Source: Diplonema papillatum | Lineage: Eukaryota; Euglenozoa; Diplonemea; Diplonemida; Diplonemidae | Reading direction: 5' to 3' | DNA: 64,000 nt | Assembly (NCBI GenBank): GCA_030068145.1 | Contig: JAPJBO010000075.1 | Coordinates: 1 to 64,000, forward strand | In this document: in pieces, positions 17,061 through 29,100 of the stretch | Layout of the letters: each line of letters begins with the position of its first letter | How positions within the stretch are numbered: position 1 is the stretch's first letter | The notes under the pieces: model-generated | What the model saw: only the letters and a program-made list of their open reading frames with translations | What the model was told of the DNA's origin: nothing | The model's database searches: none | Translations under genes and position numbers: made by a program

Positions 17061-17999
17061 AATTCTGAGACCAATTTCTCCCACGAATGGTGAACCAGCT
17101 TTGGTGACCGCTGTTCCGCAGTGGATACATCGATATGTTTCCCGACTCGTGCTCGGTCATTGGATGGGGCGCAAAAAAAAGAGACCGTGATCCTTTTAGA
17201 ACTGATCGAGCGAAAAACGAACGAACGGGGCCGCTGTCACTTACTCGCTCGTGAGCGTGCTTGCGCGCGCGACCGTCACCCGAACTACTGGGTTGCCAGT
17301 CATGTAATCTCAGAACTTAGCACAGAATGGGCTCGGAAGTGGTGTCGGAAGCACAACTACGTACAGACGACGAAGACAAGCAGAGTACTGGATGAAACCC
17401 AGACGGAACAAAAGAAAGAAGAGATGCGGCCAGCTGTTCATCCTGCTTTAATGGAGTAACGATGTCCGACAAAGCTGCGTCTTGAACTGCGACCATGCTG
17501 CGGCGCATTTCATGCCATGCGACACTCGCCCCGAAAGGTACTCGTGATGTGCACATTGACTATGGGCGACAAGCAAAGCGTTACTGTTGTGACTGGTGGG
17601 GCTGCGGACGGGACACCCATCCCCGTAGTACCAAGTGATCTTTGCGGGGAAAACGAGCCGGATCATTCCCCAGGTCGCAGACACGAAGGGGTTCCACTTG
17701 ACCTCGACCCCGAATAAATGGGCCAACACCGCGACAACAAAGCAGTACATCGAATGGTGAGGGCGCAAGAAACGGTTCCATCAGCAAGCGCTTTTCCTTG
17801 TGCGAATCGAACCATCAGCGTCCCCGTTGCTTCCTAGTACCGGCCGCGAACCGAGACCCAGACCCGCTGGGTCGGAGCGTCCAAAGCGCTCTCAGCCTAG
17901 GATTCCGTGGCTCATGAGGCGCGGGGGGAAACCAGAATTAGGGGGCGGGGGAATACGTTCTGGACTTAACAACCGGAAAATCGCCTTGAACTTTGATCG
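17061..17999. other. Interior of nested element, no gene seen
   Basis: Short open frames on both strands with no recognisable domain and no transposase motif. Nothing here can be supported as a gene. Confidence 0.5.
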
Positions 18000-18162
18000 G
18001 ACCGGAAAAATATTTGGATAGGAAAAATGTTTGGATAGGAAATATTTTGGATAAAATGGCCGTCCCAGAAAATTTTGGATATTTTTCCTATCCAATATTT
18101 TTCCGAAGACGGTATACGGTTCACTTGTATTATACGGTTCAATAGTAATTAGCCCCCCCCAG
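18000..18162 (-). repeat. AT-rich iterated block and right terminal inverted repeat
   Basis: Three ATTTGGATAGGAAA-like units (18,008-18,055), then the inverted unit (TTTTTCCTATCCAATA, about 18,080-18,095), forming a stem. TTCGGAAAAATATTGGATAG is inverted relative to 13,650. The last 24 bp form the right TIR, followed by TA at 18,163-18,164. Confidence 0.75.
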
Positions 18163-18164
18163 TA

Positions 18165-20617
18165 GTGGCTGCCTGCCAAAATGGATGGGTAGACGCGGCA
18201 GCTGCCGCCCAGGAGGGGTCACATGCCCCTCCACCCACCTGCTGGGCAGGGGCAGCAGGCTCTCGCATAGACATGTGTTTTCTGAACGCCGTAGCAGCGC
18301 GGACGCTGGTGGCCGTGGAAACTGCCAAGGCAGGAGAACACGACATCCCGACGCACTGTCAGCGAACACGCACAACATTCGATGCCCTGGGGGCGATGAT
18401 AACGACGGAACGGGTGCCGCCGGGGTAAAGAAGCGGGACATCGTGCGCCTACGAAGACTGCTTACTGACGCGGTGTGGACTGGACCGCCGCGTCGGGCCC
18501 AGGAGGCCGTGCTGCACATACTGCACCACGGACAGACTCGACCCGGTAGTAGTGCCGGTCTACCGGAGAATAACGACTTGGGCTACTCAAGCCAAGAAGT
18601 GGGAGTCCGCGCGGCATGGGAGCAAAGCAACACGCTACCGATGCTGGGAGGGCCCCTAGCCCTTCTCAAGAGAGCTTTGGACGGGCTCCAGTGGCGCTGG
18701 ATGGCGCCGACCAGCTTTGCCTACACAAACGAAGCCGGAGACGAGGTAGTGCACGATGCAGCGGCGCAGGGCACCCGACTCTTACAACACGACTTGCGGC
18801 ACGCGCTGAGGCTGCGTGAGATGGCGCAGCTCGCAGCACGGCGGGCAGCGGACTTCGGGGCGTCCAGAACGGGGTAGACCACCAGGCAACCCGGCTCCTA
18901 CTTGATACTTGAAATGCAGGACTCCCCCCTCACCGCGTACGAAGCCGGCATGCTGAAGTCGATACTTGCGGGAGCCACGCCGGCAACCGGGCGGACGGGG
19001 TTGGGTGAACGAACTGCCCATACTGCGACACACAGGATCGGGAGACGGTAGAGCACTTGTTCTGGATGTGCCCAGCCTGGGAGCGAGTTCGATCGAAGCA
19101 CAGAGACTTGGTGAACGTGCAAAGTAACTGGCCCCCGTGCCTACGCCTGTGCGGGGTGGCCCCAGCTCTACAAGCGGACGAAGAAATCCCGGGCTGCCGG
19201 TAGCTAAGGAAGAAAGGTTGCGTGTGCTAAAGCGGCTACAGCTCTTCTTCGTCGAGGTCCTAACTCGGCGTCAGGAAGAAGACGGCCTGCTTGACAGGCC
19301 ACCAGGCATCACAGGACCGTGGACTACCCGCGTGGGTGGAAGCCATCAGAACCCCACAGACTCACGGTCCCAGCCATCGCACCAGCCGCCGTCGAAACGA
19401 AGTGGAAATATGGCCGGGAGATGTGGGTGGCATTCACCGACTGGCTGCAGCAGCAGACGAAGTGGGCCCCCCAGGGCACGATGAGCTGGGAACCAGCTTC
19501 ATCGAATTAGCAGTGGAGTTCGAGCTGTACACTGGACGGCGACTCCCTGACCTGCAAGAGTAGGTACTACTCAGCCCTCCCATGCTACGATACCGGCCAG
19601 AGAAATGGAAGACAGCAAACTCCTGGTATATTTCGATGGCGGGGCGAGAGCGAATGGGACCGCCTTCGCCGTTGCCGGAGGAGGGGCGGTAGTGTACCGC
19701 GACGGGGTGAAAGTGGCAGAAGTGTCCTGCCACTGCCGGCCGTACGCAGCAACAACGTAGCAGAGTACGAAGGACTGCTGGCGGGCGTGCACCTGCTGGG
19801 GAATGCAGGCGAAGCGGAAGGCGCGACTCGGCGCTGGTCGTCGGGCACCTCACACGACGCATGGCATGTTCAGAGGAGCTGAAGCCATACCTGACGCGCG
19901 CGGCCTTGATGGTGTCGTCCCTGCAAAGGCGGCTGACTATGCGCTTGAGCACGTAGCGCGGGAGCAGAACGTAGACGCGGACGCGCTTAGCAACGCCGCC
20001 ATGGACCTGGTGCAGAGCCGAAGGCCCACCCGGCAACAACAAGAGACCATGCTCGCGAACTTCCGCCGATCAGGTCTAGGAAAAGCACTTAGCCTCATAG
20101 AAATGGGGGAGGCGTACAGGAAGGTGGTTGCACAGCCGTGGTTCTGCGGCCATGAATACTGAATACTCCACCACCGTGTTGACATCTGTGGAGGGACGGT
20201 TGTGCGGGGTGTTTCGAGGCGTGCACAGTTGTTGACCGCGACCGAGGATGTGATCATGAGATACGCGATCACACACGAGAAAGCCGGCCAGAACAACAAG
20301 AAACAGCACGTTCCCTCCGCACCTGGAATGGGCCGCGACCTTTTTGCCAGAGGAGGCCTATCCGGCAGGATGGACGCAGGGAAAGCCGGACTGGAAGGCG
20401 AGGGCTGAAGCGGCAAGAAACTCAAGCACGGATCCGTGCAAAGGAGCTCCCCCTAAAGAGGCCGCAGAAGGCGCGGTGAATACTACCCGCCCCGGAGTGG
20501 TTTGCTCGCATCACAGAATGCCGCGATGCAGTGGGTGTGTCAGGAAGCGCCTCCCGGCGGAGACCGGCTGTCGCCTCAAGCAGCATCATCACGGATCGGA
20601 TGGTCTAAGGCCGTGGA
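18165..20617 (+). pseudogene. Family B copy 2, 3' half (EEP end, RT thumb, zinc motif, RNase H)
   Basis: It starts in frame with the EEP C-terminus (NGWVDAAAA, SRIDMCFLN, GEHDIP). It then jumps at about 18,366 to the RT thumb region (FDALGAMITTERVPPG), so the RT palm is deleted. After that it follows copy 1 with many small indels: zinc motif region near 19,010-19,070, RNase H near 19,630-20,010, Cys/His start near 20,500. Reading frames are repeatedly broken. Homology to family B stops at about 20,617, before the last Cys/His unit and the (AC)n tail. Confidence 0.85.
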
Positions 20618-21417
20618 TGCGGCCGGCGACGTGGCGGAGGTCGAAAACCCGGGGGTCAGCCCAGAGCGTGTCGGTCTGCAAATCTTTTTGAAAGAGAAGC
20701 AGGCCAAGTACAACACCCCAGAGTACCTCCCCCAGGCGAGCTGAGGCGAGGGTCGTGTCGTGGGCGCGCGGCGTCAGTGCAGGCCGCAGCGACACAGGCG
20801 CGGTACGCCCTTGCGATGCAGCTCATACGGGCGGCTCTCCGCCGGGTACTGTCATGCACAGTTTCCGTCGGGGGCGACGCAGGAGCTCGAGAGGAGCGGC
20901 TCGACGAGGACGGATCGGGTCGACCTTCTACGCCACGCCGACCCCCGTACCACGCAGATACATGATGCGCACCGCGCCGGGCGACATCCAGCTGAAGCCG
21001 AAACAGCTCGCCCCGTTGCAGTGACTCCACGTGAACCGGACCTGGGGCGCGTCTTATTCGGCGACGGACAAGTCTTCTACAGCCAAAATGAGGTTCTTGG
21101 ACTTTGTCTACACTCGGCTGCCTTTTTTTGTTGTCTTTCAACAGGGTGGGCCCCGGCCGCCGGGTGCTCGCGTAGATGGTTTCCTGATTGGGGTAATCTC
21201 TGGCGACGAGGTCGTGCAAATGGCTGTTGAGACAGGGGTTGACCCGACCTTCGTGGATTGCGGGACAGCAACGCTTTCAGACAGGCTGTGGTGTCGCCTG
21301 CGCGTCTCCCAGACCCAGTGACGCGCCTTCCGCCCGAGTATGTAGCTCAGTGTGTTGAGCAAGGTGTATCGGTTTTGAAGAAGCGAGCCTGTTCGGGCTG
21401 TAGTCTCCCTTTTTGAT
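20618..21417 (+). other. Unassigned retroelement-like sequence
   Basis: It follows the truncated family B copy and leads into an RT relic. Scattered open frames (for example KEKQAKYNTPEYLPQ at about 20,695-20,740, and GFLIGVISGDEVVQMAVETG at about 21,180-21,240) look protein-like but cannot be assigned. They may be the upstream part of the same decayed retroelement. Confidence 0.3.
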
Positions 21418-21612
21418 GTACCGAAGAAGGAACCGATGGTGAGGCGTTTCATCGTCGACGGCAGACCCGTCAACGTGACCATGACACGCCCCCGCGTTTC
21501 AAGCTACCGGCCCCCACGACCTTTCGGTCTTCGGGATTCTGTTGGACCGCCAAAATCGACTTTCGCGGGTATTTCCATCAATTCCCGCTTGACGAGAAAG
21601 GGATTCCATACT
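21418..21612 (+). pseudogene. Relic reverse transcriptase of a third retroelement type
   Basis: RRFIVDGRPVN (about 21,439-21,471) and, in another frame, WTAKIDFRGYFHQFPLDEKG (about 21,546-21,605) match the fingers and palm motifs of reverse transcriptases, where the K-I-D Asp is the first catalytic residue. A one-base shift lies between them and the rest of the domain is missing. The motifs do not resemble the family A RT, so this is a different element class. Confidence 0.6.
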
Positions 21613-21934
21613 AGCAAGCTTGCTTGAGCGCCGAAGGCGCGTCTAGTGAAATCCCGTTTTCCGTTTCCACCATTTGACGTACGCGATGCCTCCTATTTCC
21701 ACTCTATAAGAGGTTGGACGGGGGTAGTATTACGCAAACATCCAGACCGTCTCCGCTGTTTGTACTCCCCCTTCCCCCTTTCCCGTGTGCCGCCCATGCG
21801 GCCCACTTCTCTTTGTATTGCCGGCCGGCCGCTTTTCCTTGATAACGGTGCTTTATCCTTTTCCCGCCTTTTAGTCCTGAGTTCTCCCACTGCGAACCAT
21901 GCCACAAGCGGTCCAGAAGCTCGTAAGACCAGAA
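21613..21934. other. Spacer, no gene seen
   Basis: No recognisable motif and no supported frame between the RT relic and family B copy 3. Confidence 0.4.
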
Positions 21935-24020
21935 ACGGAAAGAAGCCGGAGACGAGGTAGTGCACGATGCAGCGGCGCAGGGCTGCACCCGAATCAAGAC
22001 TTGCGGCACGCACTGAGGCTGCGTGAGATGGCTCAGCTCGCGGCGCGGCGAGCAGCAGACTTCGGGGGTGTGCAGAACGGGGTAGACCACCAGGCAACCC
22101 GGCACCTACTAGAAATGCGGGACTCCCCCGCGTACGAACGGCATGCTCAAGTCAATGCTTGTGGGAGCACCGGCAACCGGGCGAACGGGGTTGGGTGAAC
22201 GAACCTGCCCACAGCGCAGGACCGAGACGGTAGAGCACCTGTTCTGGATGTGCCAGCCTGGGAACGAACTCGATCGAAGCACGGAGACTTGGTGCACGTG
22301 CAAAGGAATTGGCCCCCGTGCCGGGGTGGCCCCAGCTGTACGAGGAGACGAAGCGATCCCCGGGCTGCCGGTAGCTAGGGAAGAAAGGTTGCGTGTGCTA
22401 AAGCGGCTACACCTTTTCTGCGTCGAGGTCCTAACTCGACGTCAGGAAGCAGACGGCCTGCTTGACAGGTCCACCAGGCATCACAGGACCGTGGACTACC
22501 CGCGTGGGTGGAAGCCATCAGAACCCCCAGACTCACGGTCCCTGCCATCGCACCGTCCGCCGTCGAAACGAAGTGAAAATATGGCCAAGAGATGCGGATG
22601 GCATTTACCGACTGGCTGCAGCAGACGAAGTGGGCCCCCCAGGGCACGACGAGCTGGGAACCAGTTCCATCAAATTAGCAGTGGAGTTCGAGCTGTACAC
22701 TGGACGGCGACTCCCTGACCTGCAAAATAGGTTCTACTCAGCCCTCTCACAAGCACCAACAGGCAAGGCGACGGCAGCCCGCGCTACGTTACCGGCCCGG
22801 GAAATGGGAGACAGCAGGTGGTATATTTCGATGGCGGGGCGAGAGCGAATGGGACCGCCTTCGCCGTCGCCGGGGCAGGGGCAGTCGTGTACCGCGATGG
22901 AGTGAAAGTGGCAGAAGTGGTCCTGCCACTGCCGACCGTACGCAGCAACAACGTAGCAGAGTACGAAGGACTGCTAGCGGGCCTGCACCTGCTGGGGGAT
23001 GCAGGCGAAGCGGAAGGAGAGGAATGCACGGTGCGAGGCGACTCGGCGCTAGTTGTCGGCACCTCGCACGACGCACGGCATGTTCAGAGGAACTGAAGCC
23101 GTATCTGACGCGCGCGGCCTTGAAGGTGTCGTGCCTGCAGAGACGGCTGACAATGCGCATTGATAACGTTGCGGGGGAGCTGAACACAGAAGGATGCGCT
23201 AAGCAACGCCGCCATGGACCTGCTGCAACACCAAAGGCCCACCTCAGCAACAAGAGACCATGCTGGCAAACTTCCACCGATCCGGTCTAGGAAAAGCGCT
23301 CAGCCTAGGCGTAAAGGAAGGTGGTTCCACAGCCGTGGTTCTGCGGCCATGAATACTCCACCACCGTTTTGACATCTGTGGGAGGAACGGTTGTGCGGGG
23401 TGTTTCGAGGTGTGCACAGTTGTGTGTCTGCGCCCAAGGATGTGATCGTGAAGATACGCGATCACACACGAGAAAGCCGGCCAGAACGGGGGGAGCCCGT
23501 TCCCTCCGCACCTGGAATGGGATGCAACCTTTTTCAGAGGAGGCTTATCCGGCAGGGTGGACGCAGGGGAAGCCGGCCTGGAAGGCGAAGGCTGAAGCGG
23601 CAGGGAAAAGCTCAAGCACGGATCCGTGCAAAGGAGACCTCCGTTCGAGGCCCCAGAAGGCGCGGTGAATACCTCCCACCCCGGAGTGGTTTACTCGCAT
23701 CACAGAAAGCCGCGATGCAGTGAGTGCGTAAAAAAGCGTCTACCGGCGGAGACCTGCTGTCGCCTCATGCAGCATCATTACGGATCGGATGGTCTAAGGC
23801 CGCGGATGCACTTCTGCACAGCTCACAGACTAGGACGTTGCGGCGATTGTGTGGCTGAAAACGAAGCATTAGCCAGCTGCTACACAAAGCATCACGCAAA
23901 CAGGAGAGCGAATGGAGGCCCCTACTCCCAGCATCGGCCGTCACCTAGCTAGCGGTCGTACTTTCGTGAAGGGAGGCACCACGTTAAAACAGGTCCGTAA
24001 CACACACACACACACACACG
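21935..24020 (+). pseudogene. Family B copy 3, decayed 5'-truncated copy
   Basis: It begins at GAAGCCGGAGACGAGG, equivalent to 7926 of copy 1, and follows it to the 3' end with many short deletions and frameshifts. RNase H (VYFDGGARANGTAF near 22,820) and both Cys/His units (near 23,690-23,910) are still readable. The 3' end repeats GTCGTACTTTCGTGAAGGGA and then about nine AC units at 24,001. A second partial copy of the terminal motif (ACGTAAAACAGGTC) follows the tract. Confidence 0.85.
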
Positions 24021-24041
24021 TAAAACAGGTCGACAACACAC

Positions 24042-25209
24042 CTGTTCATGACAAACATCAGCCAGACTGTCAGCTTTAGCTTGACGGCTTTCGAGTTGCA
24101 GCTGAACATTTTGTCGAAGTTCCTGTGAGACAGTGTTTACGTTAAGTCTCGGGGGCCTAGGGTAACTATAACTGCATCCGTTGTGAACAACGTTGTAACA
24201 TTTGAAACTAAGCCTTGCCGTTTTTGAACAGATTGAACCCAGCATTGCACTAGATCGCGCACTGCTAACCTTTTCCTTTCCTGCTACGTTTTTGCATGGG
24301 CCGTGCCAGATTGGATCATCATAATGAAGAATACCTTGCTTTGTTTCAGCCTCTCACGCTGCATCTCTTGTTCCACAGCCTCACGGGCTTTCAGAAACTC
24401 GTTGTTTCTTAAACTGCATTCTTTGATGAAGATCGCGCGGTTCGTTGCTTCAGCTCGAGACATCATCTGTGAGGAATGAGTGGTCTTGCTCTTGGACTTG
24501 GATCACACAGTAGTCTCTCTCAGCTGACACGATTCTAACTCGCAAATTGTTACAAATGACTAAGTTACAACACAGTGCGTTGCTCAGGGTAGTCGAAGGC
24601 CTGACAATCACACTAATGCAACGATTGACGACTATGTTTGGGTTGTCCACTCCGAAGAACAAATGAGCGTAGCAGAAGCAAACACACCACATGCTGGTCT
24701 ACCCGCTGCTTCCTGCTCTTTGTAAGCCGTCTGTGATGCTGTGACTCGGTGTCCTTTTTGTAAGCAACCGACTGCTGGTGATGCTCCGGTCTCGTCGCTA
24801 GCGAAGCAAGCCACGAGACTTGAAATTGCCGCTTCTTTCGATTCTCAGACATTCTTCGGTCTTCATGTTGCTTCCAGCATGAGCGTGATATGTCCTGGAT
24901 GTAGTTGCGGAATTGACGATTCTGTCTTCTGCAGGCGAGCTGCGATGCTTCGCGCTGTTTGTTCCACTCACGCTGTTGCTGAGCCGCTAACATCTCTCTT
25001 TCAGCCGCATCGTGAACCTGCGTTTCCCACACGGTCTCGCGCAAGTGTTGCAGCTTTTGGGCACCCTTCCTTACCTGTCTGTTCAGGGCCGAGGTTGCCT
25101 CAGGCAGCCCGACGACAGCATTGCCGCGCTGCCCTGGCTTCGGTCCTACTGGAAGGGTAAGCAGTGTTGCACGGCCCACTTCGGAACCAGGCCGCGCATC
25201 TCCGATCAT
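24042..25209 (-). CDS. Coiled-coil protein gene, 3' part interrupted
   Basis: A spliced minus-strand gene fragment. A likely start ATG lies at 25,209. The first coding exon reaches about 24,703 and includes REMLAAQQQREWNKQREASQ. Exon 24,335-24,466 lies between CCTCACAG and GTATTC. Exon 24,042-24,122 lies between TCTCACAG and GTGTGT. Both introns are phase 0 and about 212 and 236 nt. The protein is Gln/Glu/Arg-rich and probably coiled-coil. I do not recognise the family. No further exon is seen before family B copy 3, whose tail starts about 20 bases into the next intron, so the gene was either invaded in an intron or truncated. Confidence 0.6.
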
Positions 25210-26109
25210 TTTTCCATTTGCGCTGTGGCTAATTCTCCTGCGCGTGATTGCTGTTTAGAACGTGATGACAGCTCTTTGCATTGACACGGGTGAGCGGTTC
25301 ATACAGACAGGCTCGACGCGGCAGCATGCAATAATGAAACACAAAACTCAATGTACCGACGAATGTGCTGTACGAACACGCCTTCAAAGCCAGAACCTAG
25401 TTCAATCGCGATCGCTGCAGCAGCTTAATGCGCATTGTATGCGGACCAAGGTGAGATATCAAGAAACAACACAAGGACTTGGGCCAGATAGGTGTGTCAT
25501 GGTACGGAACGCACTCGTTTATTTTCTTTTGTTTGGAAGACGGTCATCATTACATGACAAAGACGCCCTGAATAAGAGACACACCAGAACTGATGCTCTA
25601 ACTATGCATCAGTGCGTGGCCAATTACCCCACAGATAAAATTATGTTGCAGCATGCTCAGCACTGTAATGACGACTGCCGGGTACTTGGTGCGTGAATCA
25701 CCATCGTGATGATTATTCAGAGGTCTAAGATCCACGGAACCCAGGTACAAAACACGAAGCCAGCTTGCAAATATGCACATCACTACACACGGTGAGGGTG
25801 GGGAGGATGAAAATGCCATCCGCTACCCAGGATTGTGTGATATTGAAGAATACGCACGTGCACACTATCAATTGCGTCGGAAAAGGGTTTGTGCCCTCTC
25901 GGCAGTACAACACTGGTTCGCTGGTTTACACCTCTGTCTGCGATCTAGGTTTCCCTGAGTCCGAAAACAAAGGTCAAACGTTGATCGCAGGTCGCACGAA
26001 ACAGCTTGCTTGGACCGACAGAGGGGAATGAATTGCACAGAAACTTCTACTAGTTTGCACCCAGCACTGAGCCGTCTTATGCTGCGCTCGCTCAGTTTTC
26101 AGACGGTAG
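25210..26109. other. Intergenic, no gene seen
   Basis: Moderately AT-rich with no long frame, no convincing exon and no repeat of note. It separates two minus-strand genes. Confidence 0.5.
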
Positions 26110-29100
26110 TTACTGCAACCACAGGGGAAGCTCGTTCTTCCCGCCGATTAGCTGGTCATCCGGCGCGGAGGCCAGCTCGCGGGCAATGCCATGAGCCTTC
26201 GGCGGGTGAATGACATCTCGGAAAGGCTTCGCTGGAGCAGCAACCGACTCAATTTTGCGCGGGGAATCCTCGGTTAGCCACGAAGGCTCCGCTTTCGCGG
26301 TGGGCACGGCGGCGATGGGCCCCCCCAACATTCCCGTGGGTCGCCCCCTCATTGCCGGCCTTGCGCCCCCTGTTACCACTTCGCCTAAGGGCCCTAGCGG
26401 TCCTTGGGCCCCGCTTCCCGACAGCCTCTTGGGCCTTCCCGCCCCTCCAACGGGCTGGTAGCCTCGCTCTGTTTTCGGTTCAACTATCGCTGCGGGGGCG
26501 TCATCCCGCATCCAAAGCGGCACGTCGGCTTCCTTCGGTAGCCCCTGCTGCTGAGATGCGGTGTCCAGAGATTTCTCATAAGGATTAGGGGATGCTGTGT
26601 GGCCGGTTTCGTCGTTTTCGACTCCCTTGGGGCCTTCAGAAAAGGGCTTCGATGCGATCTGTAGGTAATGTTGTTCAGGCAGTGATTATCAGATAGGTGC
26701 CGATGATCAGATAGGTGCCGTAAAACGCTAACCCGCTGTTCGGGGTGTCCTGCTTAAAAAGGTCCACACTCCAGCAAATGAAATGGACAATCGGTCGCGA
26801 TGTGAAGCAGTCGGCATTCAAAAAAGAATAGGCGCGATGTTTGTTTGTACGTGCCGGGGGAGGATTAGCCTGTTAGTGAGTGATAGTGAGTGAATATGAT
26901 CGGTAGGCGCTAATCTTCTTCCAAACACGCTGCCAGCGTTCTCTCTCGTGTTTACAATTAATTGTTACCGGTATTACGAAAAAAAGGCAGTGGCCTCGTA
27001 AAGACCAGCTAGCTATCGCCGCGATCCGGGGTAGCAGCGACACACCGGTCGTGATGACACCTCATGGCCAGTGAGTGCTACGAACGGACACGCATTCTGA
27101 ACTTTCTGATCCCAGGTCTCCAATACAGATGTTTCACTGCCTCTCACACATTGGCATTTTTCATAGGAGAAGATATTGAAATAAATGAAACTTATACCCC
27201 TGCTCCTGATGCTCCCGGTTCTGAATCGTGTTCATCCAGGTACCTCGTGGGCTTGGAATCAGATGCCTGTGTGTGTGGGTATGTGCTAAATGTGATGGCC
27301 TCTAGCTACCATCGATGCGCAGATACAGCGACATGCAGAAGAAGTCTTCGCAAGACCGTTTCTCAGTGTTTGATGTTGACAAGTGCAGGGAGCTTCACTT
27401 TGCACATGCTGCTGTGCCTGAATCGACTGTCCAGAAAGTCTGTCTCCAAGAAGACCGACAAGCTCAAACTTTAACTTTCACCCTGAGCATTTTGAGCAGC
27501 TTGCTAGCAACCGAGCGTTTCAGCAGTAACCAAGCGCACACCTCGTAAACCTTCAAAGGCGGCAGGCCGTCGTCTTCCTGTGCAAAAAGCAAGCTTTGTT
27601 TCTTGGGCGGTAGAGCATCGTGTGCCGGCAGTATTTTGTTGTCGGCTGTTGTGCTGTGTGTGGAGCCAGATCCGCGGTGCGGGCCCGCATTGCCACTGCT
27701 TTGCTGCTGAGCGGGGAGTGAAGATGACGGCTCAAAAGCTTCGTCATCGTAGCCATCGTCGGTTGACACTTCATCGTCGGGCTTCTCTGACTTCTTGCTC
27801 TGTCTCTGCTCGTGCGCTACGAAGAGACGCGACTTGGGCTGGCTTTTATTGGACGCTTTGCTGCTGGAGTCTTGCGACGAGCCGCGAGTTTCTGTGATCG
27901 GAGGCAGCCCTGGTGGTTTATCGCCAGTTTTCGAAGTGTACGCGTCACTGCGCAATTTATGACGGGTAGGTTCTTTGGGAGACGATTGTCTCGATGCAGA
28001 TACTGCAGGGAGGTCGGAGCTGAGCGGATTTTGGCGGGCGGGACTGTTGGAGCCATTTTGGGCGTCATTGGCAGACGAGGCGGCGTTTACAGATCTCCGC
28101 TTGCGGGCCTTGGCAGCGCTTGCGTCGCTGTGCTCTGTTCGAAGCCCGAGTTCCTTGCGCAGGTCTTTGAGCTCCTTTTTCAAAAAGTCAACTTCGGCCT
28201 TCTCCTCCGCCGCCTTCTGCACTTCAGCAAACCGCTTCGATGTATCCTTCTGTCGTCGTAAGACCGCGAGCCGGTATTCGAGCGCTTCCTGCTCATCGTC
28301 CAACGCAGCAGCTTTTTGCGAAAGATCGGCCGCGCGCTTCATGTCAGCCGCCGACACGTCCGGATAGGTGTCCTCTTTTTCCAGCTGCTTCAACCGCTTG
28401 TGCTGAAAGTCTGCATGTGCAAGCGCTTGCTGGCGTTGCCGTTCCATGCGTTCCACCTGCGTTTTGAGCACTTTGGTCTCTTCCTTGAACCCTCGGTACG
28501 CGGCCCTGACCACGCTGTCGGGATCTGCGAACAGCTTGAGCTTTTTCTCGTTGTCCCGCTGATCAGCCTTCATTTTGAGATTCAGCCGCTTCAACTCCTC
28601 CGCGGCTTCTTCCGTATGTGACAGCTTGCCTTCGAGCTTGTCCCGCTTCGTCGCTTCTTTGCAGCGCTTTTCAAGCGCCTTATTAGCCTGCTGCTGGACA
28701 CGAATTTCCTCCTCAAGAATTTTCAGGCGACGATCACTGACCTTCTGTCTTGCCTTTTCGGCCTTCTCATGGGAGGGCCGGTTGAAGAGCTCCTGCAACT
28801 GCGCCGTAATGACAGCGACAGCTTCGTGGAGACTCACGTTTTTTTCCTTCAATTGGGCGATGAACCTTTGTTTGTCGACGGGCGACCCACCGGTCTGCCA
28901 TGCCTGTTTGCGGTCTGTTGCCTTTGTCTGGTGGCGGACACCATTTGTTTTGTCCCTGGCCGACAATGATGAACGCCCGTCGCCAGCAGTCGAAACTGAC
29001 GTTCGCTGTTTCACGTCAGTTCCCGGGACAGGTGCATTTGTTATGATGCCGGACTCGCAGTCCATTTGGTGCCGTGGCCGAGCCTCTGGGTTCGTCAAGG

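Larger units (their letters stand above)
12679..18162. mobile_element. TA-flanked inverted-repeat element (cut-and-paste type), nested
   Basis: Both ends begin CTGGGGGGGGC; over 24 bp about 19 positions match between 12,679-12,702 and the reverse complement of 18,139-18,162. The element is bordered by TA at 12,677-12,678 and 18,163-18,164. Deleting the element plus one TA rejoins the EEP frame of family B exactly. TA duplication suggests a Tc1/mariner-like mechanism, but no transposase ORF is visible, so the element looks non-autonomous. It contains AT-rich iterated blocks, a foldback element, repeat R and family A copy 2. Confidence 0.75.

Noticed and set aside
20625..20665. A second 2A peptide (GDVAEVENPGVSP).
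   Set aside because: It lacks the D-x-E-x-N-P-G-P register and the final Pro after Gly, and the frame around it is not a retained domain boundary.
27064..27474. A 136-codon plus-strand frame within the intron of the acidic coiled-coil gene.
   Set aside because: No domain and no splice support, and it lies wholly inside a phase-consistent minus-strand intron.
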